A DNA stretch of 64,000 nt from Syntrophobacterales bacterium (GTDB taxonomy: Bacteria; Desulfobacterota; Desulfobaccia; Desulfobaccales; 0-14-0-80-60-11), in NCBI GenBank assembly GCA_023512475.1, contig JAILZL010000012.1, forward strand, positions 1 through 64,000. The letters run 5' to 3'. The notes beneath the pieces were generated by a model. It was not told the DNA's origin. It ran no database searches and saw only the letters and a list, made by a program, of their open reading frames with translations. The position numbers were made by a program, and so were the translations under genes. Numbering within the stretch: position 1 is the stretch's first letter; the number at the start of each line of letters is the position of its first letter. Positions 1-8,117 of this stretch are shown piece by piece.

Positions 1-1
1 C

Positions 2-472
2 TTTTATTCAGGCCCTTCATTTTATTTTTATCAAAACAAATCCGTTCCTCTGGGGCGAGGGCCGGATGTCATCATGACTTTCCGTCCGGAACTCGACCCA
101 CGCACCGAGCCGATCGCCCAGCTGCTGAAACGACTGGAAACCCTCCCGGACCTGGAGAATTTCCTGGTCGTGCCCGAAGGAGTGATGCTGAATTACCAGC
201 TCCGGAAACCCAGCAGCAGCAAGTATATCAACTTCATGCCCCCGGAGATTATAATATACGGGGAAGAGACCATCCTTCAGGACCTGGCTGACCATCCCCC
301 CCAATATGTGGTGGTGATCCCGAAGGACACCCGGGAATATGGGGTGGGGGAGTTCGGACAGGATCCCCGTTATGGGGCCCGGATCATGTCCTGGATCGCC
401 TCCCGATATGAACCGGTCTGGCAGGTACCCATGGGGGAAGATTCCCATATCCGCCTCCTGAAACGCAAATGA
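2..472 (+). CDS. C-terminal end of a membrane glycosyltransferase-like protein (5' truncated)
   Basis: The reading frame is open from base 2 to the TGA at 470-472, so this is the last ~156 residues of a gene that begins left of the window; the ATG at 74 is internal. The fragment has no membrane segment. Its tail (FLVVPEGVMLNYQLRKPSSS and YVVVIPKD) looks like the soluble C-terminal domain that follows the membrane helices of GT39/ArnT-type lipid-sugar transferases. That family assignment is by resemblance only. The first 25 codons are noticeably more AT-rich than the rest of the window. Confidence 0.55.
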   Translation, partial: FYSGPSFYFYQNKSVPLGRGPDVIMTFRPELDPRTEPIAQLLKRLETLPDLENFLVVPEGVMLNYQLRKPSSSKYINFMPPEIIIYGEETILQDLADHPPQYVVVIPKDTREYGVGEFGQDPRYGARIMSWIASRYEPVWQVPMGEDSHIRLLKRK

Positions 473-535
473 GGGGGAGAGCCCTTTGGCTCCGGAGCAG
501 ACACGAAAAGGCAGTCACAAAACGGAACCCAGAAG

Positions 536-1966
536 ATGCATCCCAAGATCATCCAGGCAATCCAGGCCCGGCTCGGCCCGGGGCAGGTGCTGACCGACCG
601 GGAGGACCGCTGGACCTATGCCTTTGATGCCACGGAGCTGGAGTGTCTGCCGGATCTGGTGGTCTTCCCGGGCTCGGCGGAGGAGGTGGCCGCCATCGTG
701 CGCCTGGCTAACGAACACCGCTTCCCGGTCATCCCCCGGGGCGCGGGGAGCGGTCGGGCCGGGGGGGCAGTGCCGGTGGCGGGCGGGGTGGTGCTGGTGC
801 TCACCCGCCTGAACCGCATCCTGGAGATCAACCCGGCCGACTTTGTGGCGGTGGTGGAGCCGGGGGTGATCACCGGGGAGCTCAAGCGGGCGGTGGCGGC
901 CCAGGGGCTCTATTACCCGCCGGATCCGGGGAGCTCCGAGTTCTGCACCATCGGCGGCAACGTGGCCACCGGCGCCGGGGGGGCGGTGGCGGTGCAGTAC
1001 GGGGTCACCCGGGATTACGTCCTGGGGCTGGAGGTGGTGCTCCCCACCGGGGAGATCATCCAGACCGGGACCCGCACCATGAAATCGGTGGTGGGCTATG
1101 ACCTGACCCACCTGTTGGTGGGCTCCGAAGGCACCCTGGGGGTGATCACCAAGATCATCCTGCGGCTGGTGCCGCCGCCCGCCGCCCGGCAGACCCTGGC
1201 GGCGGGCTTCCGGGATGTGGCGGCGGCCACCGCCGGGGTGGGGCGGCTACTGCGGGCCGGGGTGGCCCCCGCCTCCCTGGAATTTCTGGACGCCCCCACC
1301 CTGAAGTGCGTGGCGGATCTCCTGCCCTTTCCCCTGCCCCCGGAGGTGAGCGCCTTCCTGTTCGTGGCCCTGGAGGGGCACCCCCAGGATGTGGCACAGC
1401 GCACCGCTGCCAGCCGGGAGATCCTCACGGCCGCAGGGGCGGCGCCTCTGGTCCTGCCGGCCGACGACGCCCAGGCCGAGGAGCTCTGGCGGGCCCGCAA
1501 GGCCGTCTCCCCCGCCACCCGGAAGCTGAAACCCCACAAGATCGCCGAGGATGTGGCGGTGCCCCTGGGGGCCATCCCGGAGCTGGTGGCGGCGGTGCAG
1601 GAGATCTCCCGGGCCCGGGGCCTGCCCATCCTCTGCTTCGGACACGCCGGGGACGGCAACATCCATGTGAACATCATGTTTGACGCCCGCCGGGAGGAGG
1701 AGCGCCGGGCCGCCCGGCAGGCGGTGGAGGATCTGCTGGCTGCGGTGCGCCGGCTGGCGGGCACCCTCTCCGGCGAGCACGGTATCGGCCTGCTCAAGGC
1801 CCCCTTTCTCAGGCAGGAGCTCTCCGAGGCGGTCATCGCCCTGCAGCGCCGCCTCAAGCAGGCCTTCGACCCCCGCAATATCATGAACCCGGGGAAAATC
1901 TTCCCCGGGGAGGCCGCAGGCCCGGAAAAGCCTGCCGCCGGGCCGGGGGATTTTTTTAATACTTGA
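536..1966 (+). CDS. glcD: FAD-linked oxidase, glycolate/D-lactate dehydrogenase GlcD family
   Basis: A cytoplasmic flavoprotein expected to oxidise a 2-hydroxy acid (glycolate or D-lactate class) and pass electrons to an Fe-S partner. The 476 residues match the family length. The PCMH-type FAD-binding domain covers about residues 37-215, with PRGAGSGRAGG near 63 and the glycine-rich PPDPGSSEFCTIGGNVATGA stretch. The FAD-oxidase C-terminal domain follows, with GHAGDGNIHVN near 369 and SGEHGIGLLK near 412. No GlcF-like CCG-domain partner is adjacent. Its stop codon overlaps the TTGACA box assigned to dsrC. The substrate cannot be read from the sequence. Confidence 0.85.
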   Translation: MHPKIIQAIQARLGPGQVLTDREDRWTYAFDATELECLPDLVVFPGSAEEVAAIVRLANEHRFPVIPRGAGSGRAGGAVPVAGGVVLVLTRLNRILEINPADFVAVVEPGVITGELKRAVAAQGLYYPPDPGSSEFCTIGGNVATGAGGAVAVQYGVTRDYVLGLEVVLPTGEIIQTGTRTMKSVVGYDLTHLLVGSEGTLGVITKIILRLVPPPAARQTLAAGFRDVAAATAGVGRLLRAGVAPASLEFLDAPTLKCVADLLPFPLPPEVSAFLFVALEGHPQDVAQRTAASREILTAAGAAPLVLPADDAQAEELWRARKAVSPATRKLKPHKIAEDVAVPLGAIPELVAAVQEISRARGLPILCFGHAGDGNIHVNIMFDARREEERRAARQAVEDLLAAVRRLAGTLSGEHGIGLLKAPFLRQELSEAVIALQRRLKQAFDPRNIMNPGKIFPGEAAGPEKPAAGPGDFFNT

Positions 1967-1991
1967 CAAAATTTTCACAATGGCATAGCCT
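1963..1991 (+). promoter_or_regulatory. candidate dsrC promoter
   Basis: A perfect TTGACA at 1963-1968 is followed after 17 bp by TAGCCT (1986-1991), a weak -10 match. The TTGACA spans the stop codon (TGA, 1964-1966) of the upstream oxidase gene. It would give dsrC its own transcript with a leader of about 40 nt. Confidence 0.45.
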
Positions 1992-2037
1992 GAGTGAAGG
2001 AACGCCGGCACAAATATCCCAAGGAGGATTGCAGAAT

Positions 2038-2355
2038 ATGGCCATTGTGGAACATATGGGGAAAAAATTCGAGGTGGACGAAGACGGCTTCCTGGCCAAC
2101 CTGGATGACTGGGGGCCGGAGTGGGTGGATTATGTCAAGACGCAGGAAGGGATCACGGAGCTGACGGAGGACCACTGGAAAGTCATCAACATGCTCCAGG
2201 ATTACTTCAAGAAGAACGGCATCGCCCCCATGGTGCGGATCCTGTCCAAGGTGACGGGCTTCAAGCTGAAGTACATCTACGAGCTTTTCCCCTCCGGGCC
2301 CGGGAAAGGCGCCTGCAAAATGGCGGGGCTGCCCAAGCCCACCGGCTGCGTTTAA
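2038..2355 (+). CDS. dsrC: sulfur carrier protein DsrC
   Basis: DsrC is the small cytoplasmic sulfur carrier that works with dissimilatory sulfite reductase: DsrAB reduces sulfite onto its C-terminal arm as a trisulfide, which the membrane DsrMKJOP or related complexes then reduce. The protein has 105 residues, the usual length, and ends in the flexible arm with both redox cysteines, Cys93 and the penultimate Cys104 (GACKMAGLPKPTGCV). That separates functional DsrC from TusE-like relatives. The ATG at 2038 follows AAGGAGG at 2021-2027, so the open frame reaching back to a TTG at 1963 is not the start. dsrAB is not in the window, as is common for dsrC. Confidence 0.95.
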   Translation: MAIVEHMGKKFEVDEDGFLANLDDWGPEWVDYVKTQEGITELTEDHWKVINMLQDYFKKNGIAPMVRILSKVTGFKLKYIYELFPSGPGKGACKMAGLPKPTGCV

Positions 2356-2396
2356 GGCCGCAGTTTCCCCCCCAGACCTCAGCTCACGGACGGCGG

Positions 2397-2426
2397 CAGA
2401 TTCCCATACACCGGTATGGGAATCTG
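2397..2426. other. perfect 13-bp hairpin downstream of dsrC
   Basis: CAGATTCCCATAC (2397-2409) and its exact complement (2414-2426) flank a 4-nt ACCG loop, 42 bp after the dsrC stop. No U-tract follows, so it is not a canonical intrinsic terminator. It could stabilise the 3' end of the dsrC message or be a protein-binding palindrome. Confidence 0.75.
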
Positions 2427-2516
2427 TCTGCCAGTCCATGCCTCTTTATCGCCCCGCGGCGGCCGGCGCCGGATGGCGTAAGCGTGCCGAAAAATCGGCC
2501 GGCGGCGGCAAAGTGT

Positions 2517-2545
2517 TTGACAAATCCCGCCGCGCTTCTTAGATT
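2517..2545 (+). promoter_or_regulatory. candidate promoter of the radical SAM gene
   Basis: TTGACA (2517-2522), a 17-bp spacer and TAGATT (2540-2545, four of six) lie about 135 bp before the ATG at 2680. The rest of the 324-bp gap after dsrC holds only the hairpin at 2397-2426. Confidence 0.5.
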
Positions 2546-2679
2546 GACTGTAATAATCAGGGAGAAGCGGCGGCCGGCTGCTCTCCTGTCGTCCTGCCGT
2601 TTCTCTTCCCCGGAAACTCTCCGACATCCACGCCCCGTCGCGGTCCGGCAGTGCGGCGGGCCAGCCAGAGGGGGAGGTC

Positions 2680-4521
2680 ATGTCCCGCCCCATTCAACGT
2701 GTTCTGTTCATTGAGCCCCGGGCTCCCCGGCCGCATATCTTCAGCCGGGTGGTGATCCCCCGCCTGGGAGCTGTGCTCCTGGGCACCATCCTGAAGCGTC
2801 AGGGCCTGGACGTCAAGGTCATTGTGGAGGAGATCGAGCAGCCGGATTACCGCCGCCTGGATTTCCGCCCGGACCTGGTGGCCATCTCCACCATCACCTC
2901 CACCGCGCCCCGGGCCTATGAACTGGCCCGCTTCTATCGCCGGCAGGGGATACCGGTGGTGCTGGGGGGGGCCCACCCCAGCTTTCTCCCCGAAGAGGGC
3001 CTGGAACACGCGGACTATGTCATCTGCGGGGAGGGGGATGAGGCCCTGCCGGAGCTGGTGGCGGCCCTGCAAGACGGCGGGGACCTGGCGGCCATCGGCA
3101 ATCTGGCCTGGCGGGAGGGGGAGACGGTGCGTCTCAATCCCTGGCGCCCCTTCGTGGCCGACCTGGACGCCCTGCCCATCCCCGATTACCGCCTCATCCA
3201 CAGCTGGGAGAAGACCGGCAACCGCTATATTTCCATCGCCACCTCCCGGGGCTGTCCCTATAACTGCAGCTTCTGCTCGGTGATCCTGCTTTTCGGCCGC
3301 ACCTACCGCTACAACTCCGTGGACCGGGTCATGGAGGAGCTCCGCCTCCACGGCACCCGGGCGGCCCACGTGTTTTTCTGCGACGACAATTTCACCGCCC
3401 GGCGGGAGCGCATCAAGGAGCTCTGCGAGCGCATCCTGCGGGAGGGCCTCCGGGTGGAGTGGAGCGCGCAGGTGCGGGTGGAGGCCGCCCAGGATGAGGA
3501 ACTCCTCCGGCTCATGGCCCGCAGCGGCTGCTTCATCGTCTTTGTGGGTCTGGAGTCCATCAACCCCGCCACCCTGCAGGCCTATAACAAGAAGCAGACC
3601 GTGGAAGGCATCCGGGAGGCGGTGCACACCTTCCATCGCCACGGCATCCGGGTGCACGGCATGTTTGTCTTCGGCGCGGAGGAGGATGACTTTCAGGTGA
3701 TCCGGGATACGGTGACCTTTTCCCGGGAGGTGCACCTCGATTCCCTGCAATACCTCATCCTCACCCCGGTGCCCGGCACCCGGGTCTTTGCCGAGTTGGA
3801 GCAGGCCGGCCGCATCCTCTGCCGCGACTGGAGCCTGTATGACGGTCACCATGCCGTATTCCAGCCCCGGCATTTCACCGCCTATGAGCTGCAGTACGAG
3901 ACCGTCCGGGCCATGCGGCGCTACTACAGCTGGCCCGCCATCGCCGGCCGCCTGCTTAAGGGGGACTTTCTGGGGGTGCAGCTGTGGACCTACGCCCGGC
4001 TGCTCACCCGGCATGCCTGGAAGAGGGCCAGTTATCCCAATCAGCTCAAGGAGCAGCTCCTGGCCCGGGTGCGGCAGCTGCGCCAATGGCTCCCCTCCCG
4101 CCGCCGGGTGACCCGGGTGGGCATCCCGGCGGATATCTGGTCGCTGTCCACCTGGGACCACAAAGCCCGGGAGTTCCTGGTGCGTTTCCTGGAGCGCCTG
4201 GGAGTGGAGGTGGTGCAGGAGACGGTGAGCGAGGCCGCCCCCGGCCCCCTGCAGGCCCTGCAGGGGGAGATCGCCCGCCTGCAGGACAAGGCCGATCTGG
4301 TGCTCCTGCCCCTCTGGGCCGGGCTGGAGGAGGCCCGGCAGCGCCTCAAGGAGCTCCAGGACCTCACCCAGGAGACCACCGCCCGGCTCCTCACCCTGGA
4401 ATTTCATCCCGCCACCTTCTATAATGCCTGCATGGAGCTGGGGCTCTGTTTTCAGACGCGTCTGGACCGCATCCGGCGCATCTATTTCCAGACCCTGGCG
4501 GAGGTGGGAGCCGCCCTGTGA
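2680..4521 (+). CDS. radical SAM protein with N-terminal B12-binding-type domain
   Basis: A 613-residue enzyme of the class B / MiaB-like radical SAM type. A Rossmann-like cobalamin-binding-type domain occupies about residues 5-140 but lacks the DxHxxG base-off histidine motif. The [4Fe-4S] motif RGCPYNCSFC gives Cys192, Cys196 and Cys199, followed by the radical SAM barrel to about residue 390. The last ~150 residues (from about 465) are an extra alpha/beta region with a coiled stretch and no domain I recognise. It is preceded by GGGGGAGG. Nothing next to it names a substrate, so methyltransferase or C-C bond chemistry on a lipid or cofactor is only a class-level guess. Confidence 0.8.
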   Translation: MSRPIQRVLFIEPRAPRPHIFSRVVIPRLGAVLLGTILKRQGLDVKVIVEEIEQPDYRRLDFRPDLVAISTITSTAPRAYELARFYRRQGIPVVLGGAHPSFLPEEGLEHADYVICGEGDEALPELVAALQDGGDLAAIGNLAWREGETVRLNPWRPFVADLDALPIPDYRLIHSWEKTGNRYISIATSRGCPYNCSFCSVILLFGRTYRYNSVDRVMEELRLHGTRAAHVFFCDDNFTARRERIKELCERILREGLRVEWSAQVRVEAAQDEELLRLMARSGCFIVFVGLESINPATLQAYNKKQTVEGIREAVHTFHRHGIRVHGMFVFGAEEDDFQVIRDTVTFSREVHLDSLQYLILTPVPGTRVFAELEQAGRILCRDWSLYDGHHAVFQPRHFTAYELQYETVRAMRRYYSWPAIAGRLLKGDFLGVQLWTYARLLTRHAWKRASYPNQLKEQLLARVRQLRQWLPSRRRVTRVGIPADIWSLSTWDHKAREFLVRFLERLGVEVVQETVSEAAPGPLQALQGEIARLQDKADLVLLPLWAGLEEARQRLKELQDLTQETTARLLTLEFHPATFYNACMELGLCFQTRLDRIRRIYFQTLAEVGAAL

Positions 4522-4545
4522 GGGGGCGGGGACCACATCCGGGGG

Positions 4546-4571
4546 GCCGCTTCGGTTCCGGGGCGGCTTTT
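4546..4571 (+). terminator. weak candidate terminator after the radical SAM gene
   Basis: GCCGC (4546-4550) can pair with GCGGC (4563-4567) and is followed directly by TTTT (4568-4571). The short stem and long loop make this a low-confidence call. Confidence 0.3.
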
Positions 4572-4665
4572 CCTGTGCCGGGAGGCGGGACGGAAATAAT
4601 GGCTCCCCGGGGCGGGGCGCCGGGAGGGGCCCCGGCCTCCTGAGGAGCTTCCCGGCCGCAGCCTG

Positions 4666-4929
4666 ATGGAGACCTTCCGGCACAACCTCACCCCGGTGGA
4701 GGTGAAAAAGTTCCTGCAGGCCACCGCCCGCTTGACGGAGAACCTGCTCCTCCGCTACTGTTGGAGAACCGAGGCCGCCTGTCCGGTCTGCGGGGCGGTG
4801 GGGCTGCTGCGGGCCGCCGGCCTGAGCCTGTACAGCAGCTCCATCGACAAACTGACCCATGAGCTCAGGTATTGCCTGAGCTGCGGCTTCCAGGAACTGA
4901 ACACCCTGGAAAGCTGCGAACGCTTGTGA
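4666..4929 (+). CDS. small zinc-ribbon protein of unknown function
   Basis: An 87-residue cytoplasmic protein with two CxxC knuckles, Cys39/Cys42 (CPVCG) and Cys70/Cys73 (CLSCG), 27 residues apart: the layout of a zinc ribbon. A helical N-terminal part (residues 8-31) precedes it. I recognise no family. It lies between the radical SAM gene and the acyl-CoA synthetase with no clear Shine-Dalgarno before ATG 4666, so the start is uncertain. Sensible codon use and the paired cysteines argue that it is real. Confidence 0.6.
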   Translation: METFRHNLTPVEVKKFLQATARLTENLLLRYCWRTEAACPVCGAVGLLRAAGLSLYSSSIDKLTHELRYCLSCGFQELNTLESCERL

Positions 4930-5050
4930 GGGAAGGGCGGGCCAGCCTCCTGCCCTCCCCCTGCGGACTAACCATCGGGGGAGCGGGTGAGGATGGGAGG
5001 CTGCCGCCTGGTGGCCTTCCCCAGCAGACATCACCGGAAGCTGAGCGGCG

Positions 5051-7123
5051 ATGCGCGCCTTTTTTGACCCCCGTTCCGTGCTGCTGGTCGGCGTGCCCCG
5101 GGCCACCGGGGTGGGGGCCTACAACGGCCTGGAGATGCTTCTGCGCTATGGCTACCGGGGGAAGATCTTCGTGGTCCACCCCGAGGCCACCGAGATTCTG
5201 GGCCACCCGGTCCACCGCCGGGTGGCGGACCTGCCGGAGGTCCCGGAGCTGGCGGTCATCTCCCTCGGCCGGGACCGGGTGCTGCCGGCGGTCAAGGAGT
5301 GTCTGGACCGGGGCCTGAAGCGCTTCGTGGTCATCTCCCAGGGCTTTGGCGACGCCGATGAGCGGGGCCGGGAGCTGCAGGCGGAGCTGGTGGCCCAGGT
5401 CAGGGCCGCGGGCGCCCGGCTGGTGGGTCCGAACACCATGGGCAGCCTCAACAGTTTTGTGGGCTTCACCACCGCTTTTGTGGACCTCTCCCGGCCGGCC
5501 CACCCGCCGCCGCTCACCCTGGTGGCCCAAAGCGGCGCCCCCCAGGTGGGCTCGGAATCCTTCACCGGACCGCTGGGCCAGGCCCTGGATCTGGGGAACG
5601 CCGCCGACGTCAGTTTCGCCGAGGTCCTGGAATATCTGGAGGGGGACCCCTTAACCCGGGTCATCGCCCTGCACATGGAGGGCCTCCCCGAGGGGCGCCG
5701 GTTTCTCCAGGTGGCCTCCCGGGTGGGCCGGAAAAAGCCCATTGTGGTGCTCAAGACCGGCCGCAGCGCCGCCGGGGCCCGGGCGGCCCTGTCCCACACC
5801 GGCTCCCTGGTGGGCGAGGATCAGGTCTTCAGCGCCGCCTTTGCCCGGGCCGGGGTGCTGCGGGCCCGGGACACCACCGATTTCAAGGACACCCTCCGGG
5901 CTCTGGTGAAGCTGCCGCCCCTTCAGGGTCCCCGGCTGGGGATTGCCACCCCCAGCGGGGCTCTGGGGATCATCGCCCTGGATGCCCTGGAGGCCGCCGG
6001 TTTGGAGGCCGGACCCCTCCCCGAGGCGGTGCGCCGGGCGGTGGAGCCCCTGGGCCCTTACTGGCACCGCCTGGGCAACCCCGTGGACCTGTGGCCCATC
6101 GGCATGAAGACCGGGGATTACCTGCTGGCGGCGAAAGAGACGGTCCAGGGCTTTCTGGCGGCGGACGAGATCGACGGGGTATTGTGCATGCTGCCGGCCC
6201 TGGCCTCGCCGCTCCACGCCAATATCGTGCGGCCTCGGGAGTTCATCGCCGAGCTGGATCTCCCCCGCTTCGGCAAGCCCCTGGTCCTCTGTCTCTACGG
6301 GGACGGCCGGGACCACGTCATGCAGGAACTGGCGGAGGTGCCGGGAGTGGCCTGCTATGTGGCGGTGGAGCGGGCGGTGCGGGCCCTGGCCCGCCTTGCG
6401 GCCTGGGAGCGGCTGCGGCGCCAGCCGCCGGAGGAGTTCCCGCTGCCGGCGGCGGCCGGGGCGGCCGATCCCCGGATCCTGCTGGGGCAGGGGGCGTTGG
6501 AGTATCTCTCCCGCCAGGGGCTGCCGGTGGCCCCCGGCCGGCTGGCCGCCACCCCCCGGGAAGCGGTGGCTGCGGCCCGGGAGCTGGGCTTCCCGGTGGT
6601 GCTGAAGGCCGTCTCCCCGGCCCTGGTGCACAAATGGGAGGCCGGGGCGGTGCTCCTGGGGCTGACGGACCCGGAAGCGGTGGAGGCGGGCTGGGCGACG
6701 CTGTGGCCACGGGCCCGGGAAGCGGCCGGCGGTCAGGATCCCCAGGGCATCCTGGTGCAGAAGCAGCTCTCCGGCCGGGAGGTGCTTCTGGGGATCAAAC
6801 GGGATGCCACCTTCGGGCCGGTGGTGGTCTGCGGCCTCGGCGGGATTTACACCGAGGTCCTGGCCGACACCGCCCAGACCCTGGCCCCGGTGACCGAGAC
6901 CCAGGCCCGGGAGCTTCTGACCTCCCTGCGCGCCTCGGCGCTGCTGACCGGGGTGCGGGGCGAGCCGGGGGTGGATCTGGAGGCGTTGGCCCGGATGCTG
7001 GCGGCCCTCTCCCGTCTGGCCGTGGCCGAGCCCGGGCTGGCGGAGGCCGACCTCAATCCGGTCCTGGCCACCCCTCACGGCTGCTGGGCGGTGGACGCCC
7101 GGCTGGTGTGGCGGCCCCGGTGA
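5051..7123 (+). CDS. ADP-forming acetate/acyl-CoA synthetase, fused alpha-beta type
   Basis: Interconverts acyl-CoA + ADP + Pi with acid + CoA + ATP, giving substrate-level ATP or activating acids. At 690 residues it is the single-chain form: CoA-binding domain (about 1-130), succinyl-CoA-synthetase-like domains carrying RLVGPNTMGS (near 127) and the phosphohistidine-region motif ALSHTGSLVG (His249), then the ATP-grasp domain (about 470-690, GFPVVLKAVSP through GLGGIYTEVLADTAQTLAPV). Family knowledge supports the reaction; the acid used (acetate, propionate, aryl) is not determinable. Pat-like acetyltransferases share these domains but add a GNAT domain, which is absent here. Confidence 0.85.
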   Translation: MRAFFDPRSVLLVGVPRATGVGAYNGLEMLLRYGYRGKIFVVHPEATEILGHPVHRRVADLPEVPELAVISLGRDRVLPAVKECLDRGLKRFVVISQGFGDADERGRELQAELVAQVRAAGARLVGPNTMGSLNSFVGFTTAFVDLSRPAHPPPLTLVAQSGAPQVGSESFTGPLGQALDLGNAADVSFAEVLEYLEGDPLTRVIALHMEGLPEGRRFLQVASRVGRKKPIVVLKTGRSAAGARAALSHTGSLVGEDQVFSAAFARAGVLRARDTTDFKDTLRALVKLPPLQGPRLGIATPSGALGIIALDALEAAGLEAGPLPEAVRRAVEPLGPYWHRLGNPVDLWPIGMKTGDYLLAAKETVQGFLAADEIDGVLCMLPALASPLHANIVRPREFIAELDLPRFGKPLVLCLYGDGRDHVMQELAEVPGVACYVAVERAVRALARLAAWERLRRQPPEEFPLPAAAGAADPRILLGQGALEYLSRQGLPVAPGRLAATPREAVAAARELGFPVVLKAVSPALVHKWEAGAVLLGLTDPEAVEAGWATLWPRAREAAGGQDPQGILVQKQLSGREVLLGIKRDATFGPVVVCGLGGIYTEVLADTAQTLAPVTETQARELLTSLRASALLTGVRGEPGVDLEALARMLAALSRLAVAEPGLAEADLNPVLATPHGCWAVDARLVWRPR

Positions 7124-7126
7124 ATG

Positions 7127-7135
7127 TGGTATGAT
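7127..7135 (+). promoter_or_regulatory. candidate extended -10 promoter for the lipoprotein SOD gene
   Basis: TGG-TATGAT (TATGAT at 7130-7135) is an extended -10 element just after the acyl-CoA synthetase stop. No good -35 is visible, as is normal for this class. It would leave a leader of about 195 nt that contains the hairpin at 7246-7271. Confidence 0.4.
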
Positions 7136-7245
7136 AAGGCGGGGCGCAACTCCGGGGGAGCGGGGCCCCCGGTCTGCCGATAACCTCCCCTCCCGGGGAG
7201 GGGGTGGGGATGAGGGGTGAGGGAAGGCTCCAGGGGTTGGCGACC

Positions 7246-7271
7246 CCGGGCCCCCACCCGGAGGGTTTTTT
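7246..7271 (+). terminator. candidate intrinsic terminator or attenuator upstream of the SOD gene
   Basis: CCGGG (7246-7250) pairs with CCCGG (7257-7261), followed by AGGG and six T residues (7266-7271). It may end the acyl-CoA synthetase transcript. If the promoter at 7127 is used, it would lie in the SOD leader. Confidence 0.45.
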
Positions 7272-7331
7272 GCCGCCGAGGCTCTCGCGTTCCGAGTCGC
7301 CGGTGGATTCGGCCAAGGGAAGGAGGCAGTT

Positions 7332-7994
7332 ATGCATAAGGTTCAGCGGGTGATGCTGCTGGCGGCCCTGGTGGCCGGGCTGCTCATGGCCTGCGGCGCC
7401 AGTCAGGGGGCCAAGGGCTATGTGGCCAAGGATTTTTCTCACCTCAAGGGCATGAAGGGCTTCAGCGACAAGCTGCTGGAGATGCACTTCGCCCTCTATC
7501 AGGGCTATGTCAAGAATGCCAATCTCCTGGCCGAGGAGCTGGCCAGACTGGCGGCCCAGGGCCAGGGGGGGACGCCGGCCTATGCGGAGCTCAAGCGCCG
7601 CTTCGGCTGGGAGCTGAACGGCATGCGCCTGCATGAGCTCTACTTCGGCAACCTGGGGGGGAAAGAGCCCCTCAAGGCGGACAGCCGCCTGATGAAAAAG
7701 ATTCAGGAGGACTTCGGCAGCTATGACAAGTGGGCCGAGGACTTCAAGGCCACCGGCATGATGCGGGGCATCGGCTGGGCGGTGCTGGTCCAGGACCCGG
7801 AAAGCGGCCGCCTCTTCAATCTGTGGATCAATGAACACGATGTGGGGCATCTGGCCGGCGGGCTGCCCATCCTCATCATGGACGTCTTCGAACACGCCTT
7901 CATCACCGACTATGGCCTGAAGCGGGCCGACTACATCCAGGCCTTCTTTGACAACATCAACTGGGCCGCGGCCGAAGCCCGGCTGATGAAGTGA
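7332..7994 (+). CDS. lipoprotein superoxide dismutase (Fe/Mn family)
   Basis: Dismutates superoxide. A signal peptide ends in a lipobox (LLMAC, Cys21), so the mature enzyme should be lipid-anchored outside the cytoplasm. Fe/Mn-SOD metal ligands are in place: His52 (MHFALYQGYVKNAN), His101 (RLHELYFGNLGG), Asp184 and His188 (MDVFEHAF). It is a paralogue of the cytoplasmic SOD at 19351-19938 (shared NGMRLHELYF, MRGIGW, INEHDVG and DYGLKRADYI). The metal, Fe or Mn, is not decidable by eye. AGGGAAGGAGG lies before the ATG. Confidence 0.85.
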   Translation: MHKVQRVMLLAALVAGLLMACGASQGAKGYVAKDFSHLKGMKGFSDKLLEMHFALYQGYVKNANLLAEELARLAAQGQGGTPAYAELKRRFGWELNGMRLHELYFGNLGGKEPLKADSRLMKKIQEDFGSYDKWAEDFKATGMMRGIGWAVLVQDPESGRLFNLWINEHDVGHLAGGLPILIMDVFEHAFITDYGLKRADYIQAFFDNINWAAAEARLMK

Positions 7995-8012
7995 GACGGA
8001 TACGGCAGTGAT

Positions 8013-8052
8013 CCGGGGCGGGCGGGGAGCCACCGCGGTCCCGCCTGCCCGG
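8013..8052. other. GC-rich hairpin after the lipoprotein SOD gene
   Basis: CCGGGGCGGGCGGG (8013-8026) pairs with CCCGCCTGCCCGG (8040-8052), allowing one bulge and one G-U pair. There is no U-tract. It may be a factor-assisted stop or an mRNA-stabilising stem. Confidence 0.5.
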
Positions 8053-8117
8053 GACTCTTATGCAGCCTCCCGGGAGGGGCCGCCGCTCTTCGGCCCCCGC
8101 TCCCGGGGTCGTGGGGC

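Noticed and set aside
2450-2505. Possible third copy of the intergenic repeat near GCCGAAAAATCGGCC
   Set aside because: Only the short AAAATCGGCC end agrees with copy B; the other ordered blocks are missing.
2557-5106. 849-codon open frame on the minus strand
   Set aside because: Antisense to the radical SAM and zinc-ribbon genes; low-complexity product rich in Gly, Leu, Pro and Gln, typical of stop-poor GC-rich shadows.
7184-7230. Pyrimidine/purine tracts (CCTCCCC, GAGGGG) shared by gaps near 7.2, 12.05 and 59.85 kb
   Set aside because: Too simple in composition to call a repeat family; such tracts are expected in GC-rich intergenic DNA.
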